Part shown: in pieces, positions 41,076 through 51,251 of the stretch | Numbering within the stretch: position 1 is the stretch's first letter | Layout: each line of letters opens with the position of its first letter | Assembly (NCBI GenBank): GCA_024641095.1 | Contig: JAHEDR010000001.1 | Span: 446,387-510,386, forward strand | Length of the DNA: 64,000 nucleotides | Direction of reading: 5' to 3' | From: Rhodoluna sp. | GTDB taxonomy: Bacteria > Actinomycetota > Actinomycetes > Actinomycetales > Microbacteriaceae | The notes under the pieces: generated by a model | What the model saw: the letters and a program-made list of their open reading frames with translations, nothing else | Database searches by the model: none | Told to the model about the DNA's origin: nothing | Translations under genes and position numbers: made by a program

Positions 41076-41939
41076 CTAGGTAAGACCGTGAGTAAGTTCA
41101 AGTTTTGCCGAATCGATTGCAGCTGCAACGCCTCCGGGACCTGCCTGCAGAACGCTCCGTGAAACGGAGTGAATCACCTGAGACGCACTTGCCCCAAACA
41201 GCTGCTTTGCAGCAGATAGCTCTGCACCCTGTGCCCCAAAACCGGGCGCCAAAATTGGTGTAGCAACGGACTGCGATTCAGATAGAACTGAATGCAATCC
41301 AAAACTTCCTAGATTAAGAGTTGCGCCAAGCACTGCTCCGAAAGAGCCAAATTTAACTGCGTGATCTCCCGTTACCGAATTTATCTCCGTTAGAGAATCC
41401 CAGATTTGAGCAGCAACGGTTTTATCGGCAATTATTGCTCGCTGAAGTTTGGCGCCTTCTGGGTTTGAGGTGGCAGCAAGAATAAATAGGCCTTTCCCGC
41501 GCTCAAGACATGAACTCATAGTTGGCTTTAGAGAATCAAAACCAAGATATGGAGACACTGTAAGTGCATCTGAAATAAATGGAGCATTCGCGCCTAGCCA
41601 GGCATCGTAGTAAGCCTCCATGGTGGTACCAATGTCGCCACGTTTCGCATCCATGATTACCAGTAAGTCAGTCTGTGCAGCTTTTTCGGAGAGCTTTTCA
41701 AGAACTTCAAAACCCTTAGAGCCATGACGCTCAAAGAATGAAACCTGAGGCTTAATGATTCCAACTCTGCCAACAGCTGCATCGAGCGTGAGGTTGGCGA
41801 ACTTCTCAAGTCCCAGAATGTTATCTTCTAGACCCCATGCTTCTAGGAGCGATGCATGTGGGTCAATCCCCACGCACAACTGCCCGTACTTTTTAAAAGA
41901 CTGACCAAGCAAAACACCAAAATTAGTTGGCAAGTGCAA
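41076..41939 (-). CDS. pyrF: Orotidine 5'-phosphate decarboxylase (type 2)
   Basis: A 287-residue decarboxylase making UMP from orotidine 5'-phosphate, the last step of the pathway. The type 2 signature is the catalytic [18 protein letters not shown] (Lys and Asp). [15 protein letters not shown] at the start and [10 protein letters not shown] near the phosphate site support it. The start is a TTG overlapping carB by 17 bp; a second TTG two codons downstream (41933) is better spaced from AGGGCGG and is an alternative. It is the last pyr gene in this operon; pyrD is not here. Confidence 0.95.
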   Translation of the reverse strand: MHLPTNFGVLLGQSFKKYGQLCVGIDPHASLLEAWGLEDNILGLEKFANLTLDAAVGRVGIIKPQVSFFERHGSKGFEVLEKLSEKAAQTDLLVIMDAKRGDIGTTMEAYYDAWLGANAPFISDALTVSPYLGFDSLKPTMSSCLERGKGLFILAATSNPEGAKLQRAIIADKTVAAQIWDSLTEINSVTGDHAVKFGSFGAVLGATLNLGSFGLHSVLSESQSVATPILAPGFGAQGAELSAAKQLFGASASQVIHSVSRSVLQAGPGGVAAAIDSAKLELTHGLT

Positions 41940-44900
41940 CCGCCCTGTCTTTTGCGTGGTCCTGAAGTGACTTCACTGCAAATGGACCAGCAATAACTTC
42001 CTCGAAAGAACCGATAGCCGCAGATAGCTGAGCAATGGTAGTAAAGATTGCTTTATCTGCAGCGGTGGTTGCGGCGCGAATTTCGTAGCCATCCTTTCGG
42101 GCGCTTGAACCTGAAGGAGTGTTAACCACCACATCAACTTTTCCAGCGGTAATTAGCTCCACGATTGATGGACCTTCAGCTACCGAGGCGTCATCGGTGT
42201 GCTTACGAACAACTTGTACCTCAATGCCATGCCTTGCAAGGATTGCTGCGGTTCCGCTAGTTGCCAGAACCTTGTAGCCAAGCTGCTGAAGTCTTCGCAC
42301 CGGAAGAATCACCTGAGGCTTATCGCGATCTGCAACCGAGATAAAAATGCTGCCTAAAGTTGGCAAAGCGCTTCCCGCCGCAGCCTGACTCTTTGCGAAC
42401 GCTTTAGGGAAGTCAATATCAATACCCATAACTTCACCGGTTGAGCGCATCTCTGGGCCTAGAAGTGAATCAACGAAGCGACCATCTTTTGTTGCGAAAC
42501 GCTTGAAAGGAAGAACTGCCTCTTTAACCGCGATAGGTGCCCCGGCAGGAATGTAGGTTCCGTCCTTCTCTGGTAGATGACCATCAGCGATCAGGCTCTT
42601 GATAGTCTTGCCAACCATTACCAACGAAGCTGCTTTAGCAAGAGTGATTCCGAGCGCCTTTGAAACAAACGGAACGGTTCTTGAAGCGCGAGGGTTAGCC
42701 TCTAGTACGTAAAGCACATCGGCTGCGAGAGCAAATTGAACATTTAGAAGTCCACGAACACCAATCCCCTGGGCAATTTTGAGTGTTGCCTCACGTACGC
42801 GTGCAATTTGCGCGTCACTCATGGTGATTGGTGGAAGGGTACAGCTGGAGTCGCCAGAGTGAATTCCGGCCTCTTCTATGTGTTCCATTACTCCACCAAC
42901 GTAGAGCGTTTCGCCATCAAAGAGAGCGTCAATGTCGATTTCGATGGCATCGTCTAGGAATCGGTCAACAAGCAATGGGTGATTTGGGCCAACTATGCCC
43001 TGGTCAGCAATTCTGTGGAAATAATCTTTGATTCCATTTTGATCGTAAACAATTTCCATGCCTCGACCGCCAAGCACAAAGGATGGGCGCACAAGCACCG
43101 GATACCCAATGCGTGCTGCAATAATCTCAGCTTCCTGAAGGTTCAAAGCAGTACCGTTTGCTGGTGCAAGCAAGCCACCACCATCAAGAATCTTTGAAAA
43201 CAATCCACGTTCCTCTGCGAGGTCGATTGCTTCAGGTGAAGTTCCAAGAATTGGAATGCCGGCATCCTGCAATCCCTTGGCAAGACCAAGTGCGGTTTGG
43301 CCACCAAGCTGCACAACAACTCCAACCAGCTCGCCGCTCTGTTGCTCTGCGTGAATAACCTCAAGAACATCTTCAAGAGTTAGGGGTTCAAAATACAGGC
43401 GATCTGAAGTGTCATAGTCAGTTGAAACTGTCTCCGGGTTGCAGTTGATCATGATGGTTTCGAATCCAGCATCAGAAAGCGCAAACGATGCGTGCACACA
43501 GCTGTAGTCGAATTCAACGCCCTGACCAATGCGGTTAGGCCCTGAACCAAGGATTACTACCTTCTTTCGATTAGAAGGAGCTACCTCTGTCTCTTGTTCA
43601 TAGGTGCTGTAGTGGTAAGGGGTTTCGGCTGGGAACTCACCTGCACAAGTGTCAACAGTTTTGAATACCGGACGAAGGTTCATGGAGTGTCGCATTGCAC
43701 GAACTTCTGCTTCGCTAAGACCGCGAAGCTCAGCAATTTGTGCGTCGCTGAAGCCGTGCTCTTTACCGTGTTTGATTACCACTGCATCCAAGGTTGGAGC
43801 CTTGGCGATGTCTTCGGCAACCTCGTTGATCAAAACGATTTGATCAACAAACCAAGGGTCAATTTTGGTTGAGTCAAATACCTGTTCGGCAGTAGCTCCA
43901 GCACGAAGTGCCTGCTGAACCTGCACGATGCGACCATCGGTTGGTGTCTTGATTGCTTCGAGCAATTCCGAAACGTTTCCAAGTGGCCCATCCCAGTGGA
44001 ATGAAGAACCACGCTTTTCGAGGCTTCGAAGTGCCTTCTGTAAGGCCTGAGAGTAGTTTCTTCCAATTGCCATGGCTTCACCAACAGACTTCATGGTTGT
44101 AGTCAGGGTGTTGTTCGCCGCTGGGAATTTCTCAAATGCGAATCTTGGAACCTTAACCACGACGTAGTCCAAGGTTGGCTCAAAGCTTGCAGGTGTCACG
44201 CGTGTGATGTCGTTAGGAATCTCATCAAGGGTGTAACCAATCGCCAACTTGGCAGCGATTTTGGCAATCGGGAACCCTGTGGCCTTTGATGCAAGCGCAG
44301 ATGAACGACTTACTCGAGGATTCATTTCAATTACGACTACACGACCGTTAGTTGGGTCAACTGCAAACTGAATGTTGCAACCACCGGTGTCAACACCAAC
44401 TGCCCTAATGATGTCAATACTGATGTCGCGAAGATTCTGGTATTCGCGGTCAGTAAGAGTAAGTGCAGGTGCAACAGTAATTGAGTCGCCGGTGTGAACT
44501 CCTACCGGGTCTACATTCTCAATCGAACAAACAACAACGCAGTTGTCATTGGTATCGCGCATCAGCTCAAGTTCGTACTCTTTCCAGCCAAGGATTGACT
44601 CCGAAAGAAGAACCTGGGTAACTGGTGATGCCTGAAGGCCAGATTCACAGATTCGGCGAAGTTCCTCTTCATCATGGGCGAAACCCGAACCCAGGCCACC
44701 CATTGTGAAAGATGGTTGAACCATAAGTGGATAACCAAGTTCGCCAACCGCGTCTAGACATTCATCAAGGGTTCCGCAGATTACAGACTTAGCAACGTCG
44801 GCACCAGCATCAAGCACAAGCTGCTTAAAGATCTGACGATCTTCACCCTTCTTGATTGCATCAACCTTTGCTCCAATTAGCTCAACGTTGTATTTGTCGA

Positions 44901-45222
44901 GAATTCCCATTTCGTGAAGAGCCATTGCTGCGTTAAGTGCGGTTTGCCCACCAAGCGTAGGCAAAATAGCGTCAGGCTTTTCCTTGATGATGATTGATTC
45001 GATGACCTCTGGGGTAATTGGTTCAATGTAGGTTGCGTCGGCAAAATCTGGATCGGTCATGATTGTTGCAGGGTTTGAATTCACCAAAATCACACGAATA
45101 CCTTCGGCGCGTAAAACTCGGCAAGCCTGGGTACCGGAGTAGTCAAACTCACATGCTTGACCAATAACAATTGGTCCCGAACCAATTACTAGAACGCTGT
45201 TAATGTCTGAACGTTTTGGCAT
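41923..45222 (-). CDS. carB: Carbamoyl-phosphate synthase large chain
   Basis: A 1099-residue enzyme of two homologous halves, each with ATP-grasp domains. It starts [25 protein letters not shown]. The first ATP-grasp has [15 protein letters not shown] and [20 protein letters not shown]; the second has [16 protein letters not shown] and [18 protein letters not shown]. The C-terminal allosteric domain (from about residue 950) includes [12 protein letters not shown] and [19 protein letters not shown]. It makes carbamoyl phosphate from bicarbonate, glutamine nitrogen and two ATP for pyrimidines and arginine. The start overlaps the carA stop by one base. Confidence 0.98.
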   Translation of the reverse strand: MPKRSDINSVLVIGSGPIVIGQACEFDYSGTQACRVLRAEGIRVILVNSNPATIMTDPDFADATYIEPITPEVIESIIIKEKPDAILPTLGGQTALNAAMALHEMGILDKYNVELIGAKVDAIKKGEDRQIFKQLVLDAGADVAKSVICGTLDECLDAVGELGYPLMVQPSFTMGGLGSGFAHDEEELRRICESGLQASPVTQVLLSESILGWKEYELELMRDTNDNCVVVCSIENVDPVGVHTGDSITVAPALTLTDREYQNLRDISIDIIRAVGVDTGGCNIQFAVDPTNGRVVVIEMNPRVSRSSALASKATGFPIAKIAAKLAIGYTLDEIPNDITRVTPASFEPTLDYVVVKVPRFAFEKFPAANNTLTTTMKSVGEAMAIGRNYSQALQKALRSLEKRGSSFHWDGPLGNVSELLEAIKTPTDGRIVQVQQALRAGATAEQVFDSTKIDPWFVDQIVLINEVAEDIAKAPTLDAVVIKHGKEHGFSDAQIAELRGLSEAEVRAMRHSMNLRPVFKTVDTCAGEFPAETPYHYSTYEQETEVAPSNRKKVVILGSGPNRIGQGVEFDYSCVHASFALSDAGFETIMINCNPETVSTDYDTSDRLYFEPLTLEDVLEVIHAEQQSGELVGVVVQLGGQTALGLAKGLQDAGIPILGTSPEAIDLAEERGLFSKILDGGGLLAPANGTALNLQEAEIIAARIGYPVLVRPSFVLGGRGMEIVYDQNGIKDYFHRIADQGIVGPNHPLLVDRFLDDAIEIDIDALFDGETLYVGGVMEHIEEAGIHSGDSSCTLPPITMSDAQIARVREATLKIAQGIGVRGLLNVQFALAADVLYVLEANPRASRTVPFVSKALGITLAKAASLVMVGKTIKSLIADGHLPEKDGTYIPAGAPIAVKEAVLPFKRFATKDGRFVDSLLGPEMRSTGEVMGIDIDFPKAFAKSQAAAGSALPTLGSIFISVADRDKPQVILPVRRLQQLGYKVLATSGTAAILARHGIEVQVVRKHTDDASVAEGPSIVELITAGKVDVVVNTPSGSSARKDGYEIRAATTAADKAIFTTIAQLSAAIGSFEEVIAGPFAVKSLQDHAKDRAVALAN

Positions 45223-46352
45223 TACTTGGCCGCCTTGTTTGTTGTGATCATGTCAACCAAACGGTCGAAGAGATAATTTGAATCGTGAGGACCTGCTGCC
45301 GCCTCTGGGTGATACTGAACCGAGAATGCAGGAATGTCCAAACATTCAAGACCTTCAACGCAGTCGTCATTGAGCGATACGTGACTAACAGTTACTCGAC
45401 CGTAGCCAGCAGGACTTGCCACCTCCGGTCCGCCGTCAACCTTCACCGCAAAGCCGTGGTTATGCGCAGTTACTTCAACTTTTCCCGTTTTTCGATCGAG
45501 TACCGGCTGATTAATTCCTCGGTGACCGAAAGGCAATTTATAGGTTTCAAAGCCCAGGGCCCTACCCAGTAGCTGGTTACCGAAGCAAATTCCGAAAAAC
45601 GGAATCTTTGCATCTAGCACCTTGCGCAAAACTTCTACCTGAGCACCAGCAGCCTCAGGGTCACCCGGGCCGTTCGAGTAGAAAACAGCATCGGCACCCG
45701 CCGACAGCAAAGTTTCTGCTGCGACTTTTGCAGGGAAGATCTCTACTTCAAGACCACGTGCGGCCATGTGCTCAATCGTTGATTTCTTGATTCCTAAGTC
45801 AACGATTGCAACTTTGCCTATTTTTGCTCCCTCCGCAGGAACTGTGAAAGCTTCGGACGTGGTTACCGCATCGCTGAGTGAAAGGCCCTTCATTCTTTGT
45901 GCCGAAGTAACCTCAGCAACCAATTCAGCAACTGGCTTTTGCGAGGCAGAGCCAGAGAAGATCCCCCCACGCATTGAGCCTGCAGTTCGCAAGTGGCGAG
46001 TGAGAGCTCGGGTATCGATACCCGAGATACCTACGACGCCATACTTTGAAAGTTCGTCTGGAAGCGATTTCTCAGATCTAAAGTTGGAAACGATTCTTGA
46101 TGGGTCACGAACCACGTAGCCTTCAACCCAGACACGAGACGATTCTTCATCACGACTATTTACACCGGTGTTGCCAATGTGTGGAGCAGTTTGCACCACG
46201 ATTTGGCCAGCGTAAGAAGGATCAGTAAGGGTCTCTTGGTATCCGGTCATTCCGGTTGCAAAAACAACTTCACCAAGTGTCTTACCTTCTGCCCCATATG
46301 CATTGCCATGGAACACACGACCATCTTCTAGAACAAGCAGGGCTTGACTCAC
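45222..46352 (-). CDS. carA: Carbamoyl-phosphate synthase small chain
   Basis: A 376-residue glutaminase subunit. The N-terminal CarA domain has [23 protein letters not shown]. The class I glutamine amidotransferase domain has the nucleophile in [16 protein letters not shown] and His/Glu in [13 protein letters not shown]. It delivers ammonia to CarB. The start overlaps the stop of the PH-like gene (ATGA), and the stop overlaps carB by one base, so all are coupled. Confidence 0.98.
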   Translation of the reverse strand: MSQALLVLEDGRVFHGNAYGAEGKTLGEVVFATGMTGYQETLTDPSYAGQIVVQTAPHIGNTGVNSRDEESSRVWVEGYVVRDPSRIVSNFRSEKSLPDELSKYGVVGISGIDTRALTRHLRTAGSMRGGIFSGSASQKPVAELVAEVTSAQRMKGLSLSDAVTTSEAFTVPAEGAKIGKVAIVDLGIKKSTIEHMAARGLEVEIFPAKVAAETLLSAGADAVFYSNGPGDPEAAGAQVEVLRKVLDAKIPFFGICFGNQLLGRALGFETYKLPFGHRGINQPVLDRKTGKVEVTAHNHGFAVKVDGGPEVASPAGYGRVTVSHVSLNDDCVEGLECLDIPAFSVQYHPEAAAGPHDSNYLFDRLVDMITTNKAAK

Positions 46353-46852
46353 TTGGAACCTTCTTTCATAGTGATGTTGCTAATTGCTTCAATGAGGCTG
46401 CTACGAACCGCTAAATCTGTGATGCGCAAGTGCGTAGTTAAATCTGTGGAACCCTGCGACCAATTCACCTGCAGTAAACCACCAGGTTCAACCGCCTTAT
46501 CAATGGCTGTTTGTCCAAGAGTGACGGAAGAAATTTGACTGCGATCAATTGCCAATGGACTCTCACCGGTGCGAACGATCAAGAGACCTTCAGTAAAGAC
46601 CATTACCTGGGCGACTCCCCTTGGCCCAAGGCCATAGGCAGCAATTCGATCCAAATGGTTGTTTGCAAACGTGGTAGCCACATAAAAACCCTTGGCAGCT
46701 GTCAGCAATTCACCAAAGTACTCAAGAGCCTCATTTGGTTGGCTCATTTCTGAAGCTTGTGCCTGAGCTTTGCTTCGCCAGGCACGCACGACGAATGCCA
46801 GTATTGCCACAAACAGGACAGCGCTAATTACTGCCATGAGGTTTTTAGTCAT
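46349..46852 (-). CDS. Membrane-anchored PH-like domain protein in the pyr operon
   Basis: A 167-residue protein with an N-terminal transmembrane helix (about residues 5-24, [20 protein letters not shown]), a short linker, and a soluble domain of about 120 residues rich in beta strands ([20 protein letters not shown] and [10 protein letters not shown] regions). This matches the PH-like membrane protein consistently placed between pyrC and carA in actinobacteria, including mycobacteria. Its function is unknown. The tight overlaps with pyrC (1 bp) and carA (4 bp) show it is a full member of the operon. Confidence 0.85.
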   Translation of the reverse strand: MTKNLMAVISAVLFVAILAFVVRAWRSKAQAQASEMSQPNEALEYFGELLTAAKGFYVATTFANNHLDRIAAYGLGPRGVAQVMVFTEGLLIVRTGESPLAIDRSQISSVTLGQTAIDKAVEPGGLLQVNWSQGSTDLTTHLRITDLAVRSSLIEAISNITMKEGSK

Positions 46853-48147
46853 TAGTGCTTGCCAACCTTTGCAAGGTTTCCATCGCGAACGGTGAAGTAA
46901 CCGCGATACACAGTGTGCTTAACTCGCCCTGGCAGTGTCATACCTACGTATGGTGAATTGTTAGATTTGGACGCCGACTCTGACGAAACCACAACAACGG
47001 CCTTCGGGTCAATCAGCGCAATGTTGGCGTAAGCACCAACCGCAATCGGCTGACCAGAATCCTGGTCGCCTGCGATTGCGGCAGGGTTGTATGAAAGCAC
47101 CTGAGCTAAGCGTTCCCAACTTGAAGCACCGCTTTCAATCAGAACCTGCTGAGCAATTGCAGCAGCGGTTTCAAGGCCAAGCATTCCAAACGCCGCAGCG
47201 GGCCATTCACAGTCCTTAGCCTCGATTGGGTGCGGGGCATGGTCTGTAGCAATGATGTCGATGGTTCCATCAATAAGGGCTTCACGAAGCGCAAGCACAT
47301 CGGCTTGAGTTCTAAGCGGTGGATTCACTTTATACACCGCATCGTAGGAGCGCACCAATTCATCAGTTAGTAGCAAGTGATGTGGCGTTACTTCGGCAGT
47401 CACCTTGATACCACGGGCTTTCGCCCAGCGAACAATTTCAACCGAACCCGCAGTTGAAAGGTGGCAAACGTGAATTCTTGAATCCACGTGCTCCGCTAGC
47501 AGAACGTCCCTAGCAATAATTGATTCTTCTGCAACAGCTGGCCAGCCAGTCAGACCAAGTTCAGCCGAGACAGCGCCCTCGTTCATTTGGGCGCCCTCAG
47601 TCAACCGTGGCTCTTGTGCATGCTGAGCAATCACGCCGTCGAAAGCTTTGACATACTCAAGAGCACGTCGCATTATCAATGGGTCGTGAACGCACTTGCC
47701 GTCATCAGAGAAAACCCTGACCTTGGCTTTTGAGTTAGCCATAGCACCAAGCTCGGCCATCTGCTTTCCTTCAAGGCCAACCGTTACCGCACCAATCGGA
47801 TAAACATCTGCGTAACCGGCTTCGCGTCCGAGTGACGAAACCTGTTCTACCACTCCAGCAGTGTCAGCAACCGGCGATGTGTTAGCCATCGCGTGTACTG
47901 CGGTGAAGCCACCAAGAGCGGCTGCCTGGGTACCAGTCAGTACGGTCTCGCTTTGTTCGAAACCAGGTTCCCTTAGGTGAGTGTGCAGATCCACAAAACC
48001 TGGCAGTGCAATCAAGCCGCTGCAATCAATGACCTCAGAGCCCTCCAGTGATTTTCCAATGGCAGTAATTTTTTCACCGGTGATTGCAATGTCCGCAATC
48101 GAGCCATCTGCCAGAGTCGCATTCTTCAAAACATAATTTGCTGACAC
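46852..48147 (-). CDS. pyrC: Dihydroorotase (type I)
   Basis: A 431-residue zinc amidohydrolase that cyclises carbamoyl aspartate to dihydroorotate. Zinc ligands lie in FVDLHTHLREPGFE (HxH), the HAQEPRL and HVCHLSTAGS segments, and ATDHAPHP (catalytic Asp). The open frame runs to 48207 over the end of pyrB; GTG 48147 (VSANYVLKNATL) has AAGGG at a 6-nt spacing and lies 1 bp after the pyrB stop, so it is chosen. Confidence 0.97.
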   Translation of the reverse strand: MSANYVLKNATLADGSIADIAITGEKITAIGKSLEGSEVIDCSGLIALPGFVDLHTHLREPGFEQSETVLTGTQAAALGGFTAVHAMANTSPVADTAGVVEQVSSLGREAGYADVYPIGAVTVGLEGKQMAELGAMANSKAKVRVFSDDGKCVHDPLIMRRALEYVKAFDGVIAQHAQEPRLTEGAQMNEGAVSAELGLTGWPAVAEESIIARDVLLAEHVDSRIHVCHLSTAGSVEIVRWAKARGIKVTAEVTPHHLLLTDELVRSYDAVYKVNPPLRTQADVLALREALIDGTIDIIATDHAPHPIEAKDCEWPAAAFGMLGLETAAAIAQQVLIESGASSWERLAQVLSYNPAAIAGDQDSGQPIAVGAYANIALIDPKAVVVVSSESASKSNNSPYVGMTLPGRVKHTVYRGYFTVRDGNLAKVGKH

Positions 48148-48148
48148 T

Positions 48149-49105
48149 TCAAGCCCTTTCGCCAGAGAGTAAGGTAAACAAAACTGCCATACGCACGGAA
48201 ACACCATTGGCTACTTGTTCCAAAACCGTTGATCTTGGTGAATCGGCAGATACCGCGTCAATTTCTAGGCCCCGGTTCATAGGTCCAGGGTGCATAACTA
48301 ATGCCGTGTCCTTTAGGCGCACTAGGCGGTCGGAATTCAAACCCCAGATGCGCGCGTATTCTCGCTCGCTTGGAAAATATGAAGCGGTCATTCGCTCGGT
48401 TTGAACTCTCAGCATCATCACCACGTCAGGTTTCTCAATGTCAATAACCTGATCAAGGCTGTAGTGAAGAGTTGCATTGAAGTTGGCTGGGTTTGCCGGC
48501 AAGAGAGTTGGCGGAGCAACAAAATGCACTTCAGCACCTAGCGTGTTGAGCAGAAGCAAGTTTGATCTTGCTACTCGTGAGTGAAGTACGTCGCCGGTTA
48601 TGGCTACTTTTACTCCGTCAAGCCCCTTACCCGATGATGCATTTCCGTGAATACGTTTGCGCATTGTGAATGCATCTAGCAGAGCCTGTGTTGGGTGCTC
48701 GTGAGTCCCGTCACCAGCGTTAACAATTGCACCTTGAATCCAACCGCTGTGAGCTAGAACATTTGCGGCCCCCGAAGCATGGTGACGAATTACTACCGCG
48801 TCTGCACCCATTGCTTCCAAGGTTTGAGCGGTGTCCTTTAAGCTCTCGCCTTTAGAAACGCTTGAACCTTTTGCCGAGAAATTGATGACATCTGCAGAAA
48901 GGCGCTTTGCTGCAAGCTCAAACGAAATTCTAGTTCTGGTTGAGTCCTCAAAGAAAAGGTTTACTACCGTCTTTCCGCGTAAGGTCGGCAGCTTCTTGAT
49001 TTCACGATCATTCACATCGGACATGCCCTCAGCGACATCCAAAAGATGGATGGCAAAGTCACGATCTACATCGCCAGCTGATAAGAGATTCTTTATATGT
49101 GTCAT
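48149..49105 (-). CDS. pyrB: Aspartate carbamoyltransferase catalytic subunit
   Basis: A 318-residue transferase forming carbamoyl aspartate from carbamoyl phosphate and aspartate. The carbamoyl phosphate loop is [33 protein letters not shown] and [19 protein letters not shown] follow, and [10 protein letters not shown] is the aspartate side. No pyrI regulatory subunit is present, as expected when PyrR controls expression. Its start overlaps the pyrR stop as ATGA. Confidence 0.97.
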   Translation of the reverse strand: MTHIKNLLSAGDVDRDFAIHLLDVAEGMSDVNDREIKKLPTLRGKTVVNLFFEDSTRTRISFELAAKRLSADVINFSAKGSSVSKGESLKDTAQTLEAMGADAVVIRHHASGAANVLAHSGWIQGAIVNAGDGTHEHPTQALLDAFTMRKRIHGNASSGKGLDGVKVAITGDVLHSRVARSNLLLLNTLGAEVHFVAPPTLLPANPANFNATLHYSLDQVIDIEKPDVVMMLRVQTERMTASYFPSEREYARIWGLNSDRLVRLKDTALVMHPGPMNRGLEIDAVSADSPRSTVLEQVANGVSVRMAVLFTLLSGERA

Positions 49106-49656
49106 GACTCAATAACCACACTGTTCTGGCCATCCGCCTCTGCAAGTTGTACGCGAATGCGCTCTTCGCGAGCGGTCGGCAAATTTTTACCTACAAAATC
49201 AGCGCGAATAGGCAACTCACGATGTCCACGATCAACCAAAACCGCCAAGCGCACGGCGCGAGGTCTTCCGTAATCATTCAGCGCATCAAGTGCGGCTCTA
49301 ATGGTGCGGCCACTAAAAAGAACGTCGTCAACCAAAACAACTACCTTGTCTTCTATGCCCTGAGCAGGAATTGAAGTCTCTGTGACGTTACGGGTTGGGT
49401 TAGAAGCAAGATCGTCGCGATACATGGTGATATCTAGGCGTCCAAGAATGTTTGAAATGTCGGCGTCGGGCTCAGTTCTTGCGATCACCGCTGCGATTCG
49501 TTCTGCTAAAAGAACACCGCGCGTTGGAATGCCAAGGATTACTAAATTTTTAGTGCCACTCTTCTGCAGTGCAGTGTTGGCTTCAAGAATTTCATGAGCG
49601 ATTCGCGTGACTGCGCGATCGATGTCATCGCTGCTCAAGACGGTGCGTGCTGACAC
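49102..49656 (-). CDS. pyrR: Bifunctional pyr regulator / uracil phosphoribosyltransferase PyrR
   Basis: A 184-residue RNA-binding regulator of the phosphoribosyltransferase fold. The PRPP loop is [21 protein letters not shown]. The basic surface that binds the pyr RNA loop is expected in the [13 protein letters not shown] and [20 protein letters not shown] regions. With UMP bound, PyrR represses the operon. A GTG two codons upstream (49662) exists, but it overlaps the AAGGAGGT Shine-Dalgarno; GTG 49656 lies 4 bp after it and is the likely start. It heads the pyr operon. Confidence 0.96.
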   Translation of the reverse strand: MSARTVLSSDDIDRAVTRIAHEILEANTALQKSGTKNLVILGIPTRGVLLAERIAAVIARTEPDADISNILGRLDITMYRDDLASNPTRNVTETSIPAQGIEDKVVVLVDDVLFSGRTIRAALDALNDYGRPRAVRLAVLVDRGHRELPIRADFVGKNLPTAREERIRVQLAEADGQNSVVIES

Positions 49657-49660
49657 GCCC

Positions 49661-49686
49661 ACCTCCTTCTCCGCCTCTCTGGACGG
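49661..49686 (-). promoter_or_regulatory. PyrR-binding RNA loop next to the pyrR ribosome binding site
   Basis: On the minus strand the pyrR leader reads CCGTCCAGAGAGGCGG (49686-49671) directly upstream of a full Shine-Dalgarno AAGGAGGT (49668-49661). The UCCAGAGAGG core matches the known PyrR recognition consensus (UCCNGNGAGG with flanking pairs), and CCG / CGG can close the stem. Adjacency to the ribosome binding site suggests translational repression as described for Mycobacterium smegmatis, rather than transcription attenuation: no terminator hairpin with T-tract is present in the 68-bp spacer. Confidence 0.8.
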
Positions 49687-49730
49687 TCTTTAAAGGATGT
49701 TTGTTGTCTAAATACTAACAGTCAGGCTGG

Positions 49731-50150
49731 CTAATTGGCGGTCTTAGTCGATGAAATTCTAGACAACAGGCCGTTTATAAACGATCCAGAGTCATCGGTG
49801 GAAAGCTCCTTGGCCATCTCAACGGCCTCATTTACGGCAACCGCGTCGGGCACATCGTTGTTGAAGAGAATCTCCCAGACAGCAACTCGCAGAATTGCCC
49901 GATCAAGATTGGGCATACGGTCCAGCGCCCACCCTTGAGAATACGTTTCAAGAAGGTCGTCGATCTCTTCGTGGTGGTCCACCACTCCCTGAACGATTTC
50001 GCGAGCGTAGCCAAAAATGGCCTCTTGATTTTGACGATCAGCCGCAAGCTCAGCAACATCCTGAAGCAGGCTAAGTGGTGAAATCTTTCGCAAATCGGCG
50101 GCAAAAACCGCATCAACTGCGCGTTTACGTGCTTTAGTCCTGGCGCTCAA
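49731..50150 (-). CDS. nusB: Transcription antitermination protein NusB
   Basis: A 139-residue all-alpha NusB. It starts SARTKARKRAVDAVFAADLRK with the basic N-terminal boxA-RNA-binding arginines, and the conserved core is LDRAILRVAVWEILF followed by VAVNEAVEMAKELSTDDSGSFINGLL. With NusE it binds boxA in rRNA leaders to prevent premature termination. It starts 5 bp after efp. Confidence 0.97.
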   Translation of the reverse strand: MSARTKARKRAVDAVFAADLRKISPLSLLQDVAELAADRQNQEAIFGYAREIVQGVVDHHEEIDDLLETYSQGWALDRMPNLDRAILRVAVWEILFNNDVPDAVAVNEAVEMAKELSTDDSGSFINGLLSRISSTKTAN

Positions 50151-50155
50151 CTTTA

Positions 50156-50719
50156 TTAGTCGGTAACGCGGCCAAGGTAGTCACCAGTTCTGGTGTCTAC
50201 GCGAACCTTGGTGTTGTTCTCGAGGAACAGTGGCACCTGAATCTGAAGACCCGTTTCAACTGTAGCTGGCTTGGTTCCTCCGCTTGAGCGGTCTCCCTGA
50301 AGGCCAGGCTCGGTATAAGTAACTTCAAGAACTACCGATGCAGGTAGTTCAACGTAGATTGGGTTGCCCTCGTGAAGCGCAACAGTGGCTTCCTGGTTTT
50401 CAAGTAGGTAGTTCACTGCATCACCAACAATGGCCTCAGACAAAACAACCTGGTCATAGGTGTCCTTGTCCATAAAAACGAAGCCCTCGCCATCGTTGTA
50501 AAGGTAGGTCATGTCGCGCTTGTCAACGTTTGCGGTCTCGACCTTTACACCAGCGTTAAAAGTCTTGTCTACAACCTTGCCGGTAAGCACATTCTTCAAC
50601 TTCGAGCGAACGAAAGCCGCGCCCTTTCCTGGCTTTACGTGCTGAAACTCGGTGACAGCCCAAAGCTGACCTTCGATGTTTAGAACCATGCCGTTTTTTA
50701 GGTCATTTGAAGTTGCCAT
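50156..50719 (-). CDS. efp: Translation elongation factor P
   Basis: A 187-residue, three-domain EF-P that relieves ribosome stalling at polyproline. The N-terminal KOW-like domain has the tip loop [19 protein letters not shown], with Lys34-equivalent in PGKG. The C-terminal OB domains end with [22 protein letters not shown]. No modification genes (epmA or ymfI type) are adjacent; actinobacterial EF-P is often unmodified. It follows the aroQ gene by 60 bp. Confidence 0.98.
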   Translation of the reverse strand: MATSNDLKNGMVLNIEGQLWAVTEFQHVKPGKGAAFVRSKLKNVLTGKVVDKTFNAGVKVETANVDKRDMTYLYNDGEGFVFMDKDTYDQVVLSEAIVGDAVNYLLENQEATVALHEGNPIYVELPASVVLEVTYTEPGLQGDRSSGGTKPATVETGLQIQVPLFLENNTKVRVDTRTGDYLGRVTD

Positions 50720-50779
50720 GACGAAATTCCATTCAATAAGGTTGGCGCACGAAATACGTGCCAGATAACGTCTTACAGT

Positions 50780-51217
50780 CTAGCGGTTGGCCAACTGAGA
50801 TAAGGCGAGCAGGTATGAATCAACACCAAAGCCCGCGATAACACCGGTTGCCACTCCCGAAATCACGCTGGTGTGACGGAATTCCTCACGAGCGTGCGGG
50901 TTACTTAGGTGGACCTCAATAAGAGACAAGCCAGCCTTGGTAATTTGTACCGCGGCATCTCTTAGGGCGTATGAATAGTGCGTGAATGATGCGGGGTTCA
51001 AAATAACGTGGCACTTGTTGTCAACGGCTTCATGGATCCAGCCGATTAATTCGCTTTCGCTGTCGGTTTGACGAACCGATACCTCGAGTTTTAGATCCTT
51101 TGCGAGTTCCTCAACCTTTGCAGTAACTTGCCCAAAATCAAGTGCGCCGTAGATTTCGGGCTCTCTTGAACCAAGGCGCCCTAGATTTGGACCGTTAAGA
51201 ACTAATACCTTCTGCAT
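50780..51217 (-). CDS. aroQ: 3-Dehydroquinate dehydratase, type II
   Basis: A 145-residue type II dehydroquinase converting 3-dehydroquinate to 3-dehydroshikimate. The flexible lid is LNGPNLGRLGSREPEIYG with catalytic Tyr and Arg. The substrate site is NPASFTHYSYALRDA, and the catalytic His is in EVHLSNPHAREEFRH. It is downstream of aroB by 34 bp in a five-gene aro run. Confidence 0.97.
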   Translation of the reverse strand: MQKVLVLNGPNLGRLGSREPEIYGALDFGQVTAKVEELAKDLKLEVSVRQTDSESELIGWIHEAVDNKCHVILNPASFTHYSYALRDAAVQITKAGLSLIEVHLSNPHAREEFRHTSVISGVATGVIAGFGVDSYLLALSQLANR

Positions 51218-51251
51218 AGGTCTAGGTTACCGTCAATGGCATAAAAGGCTA

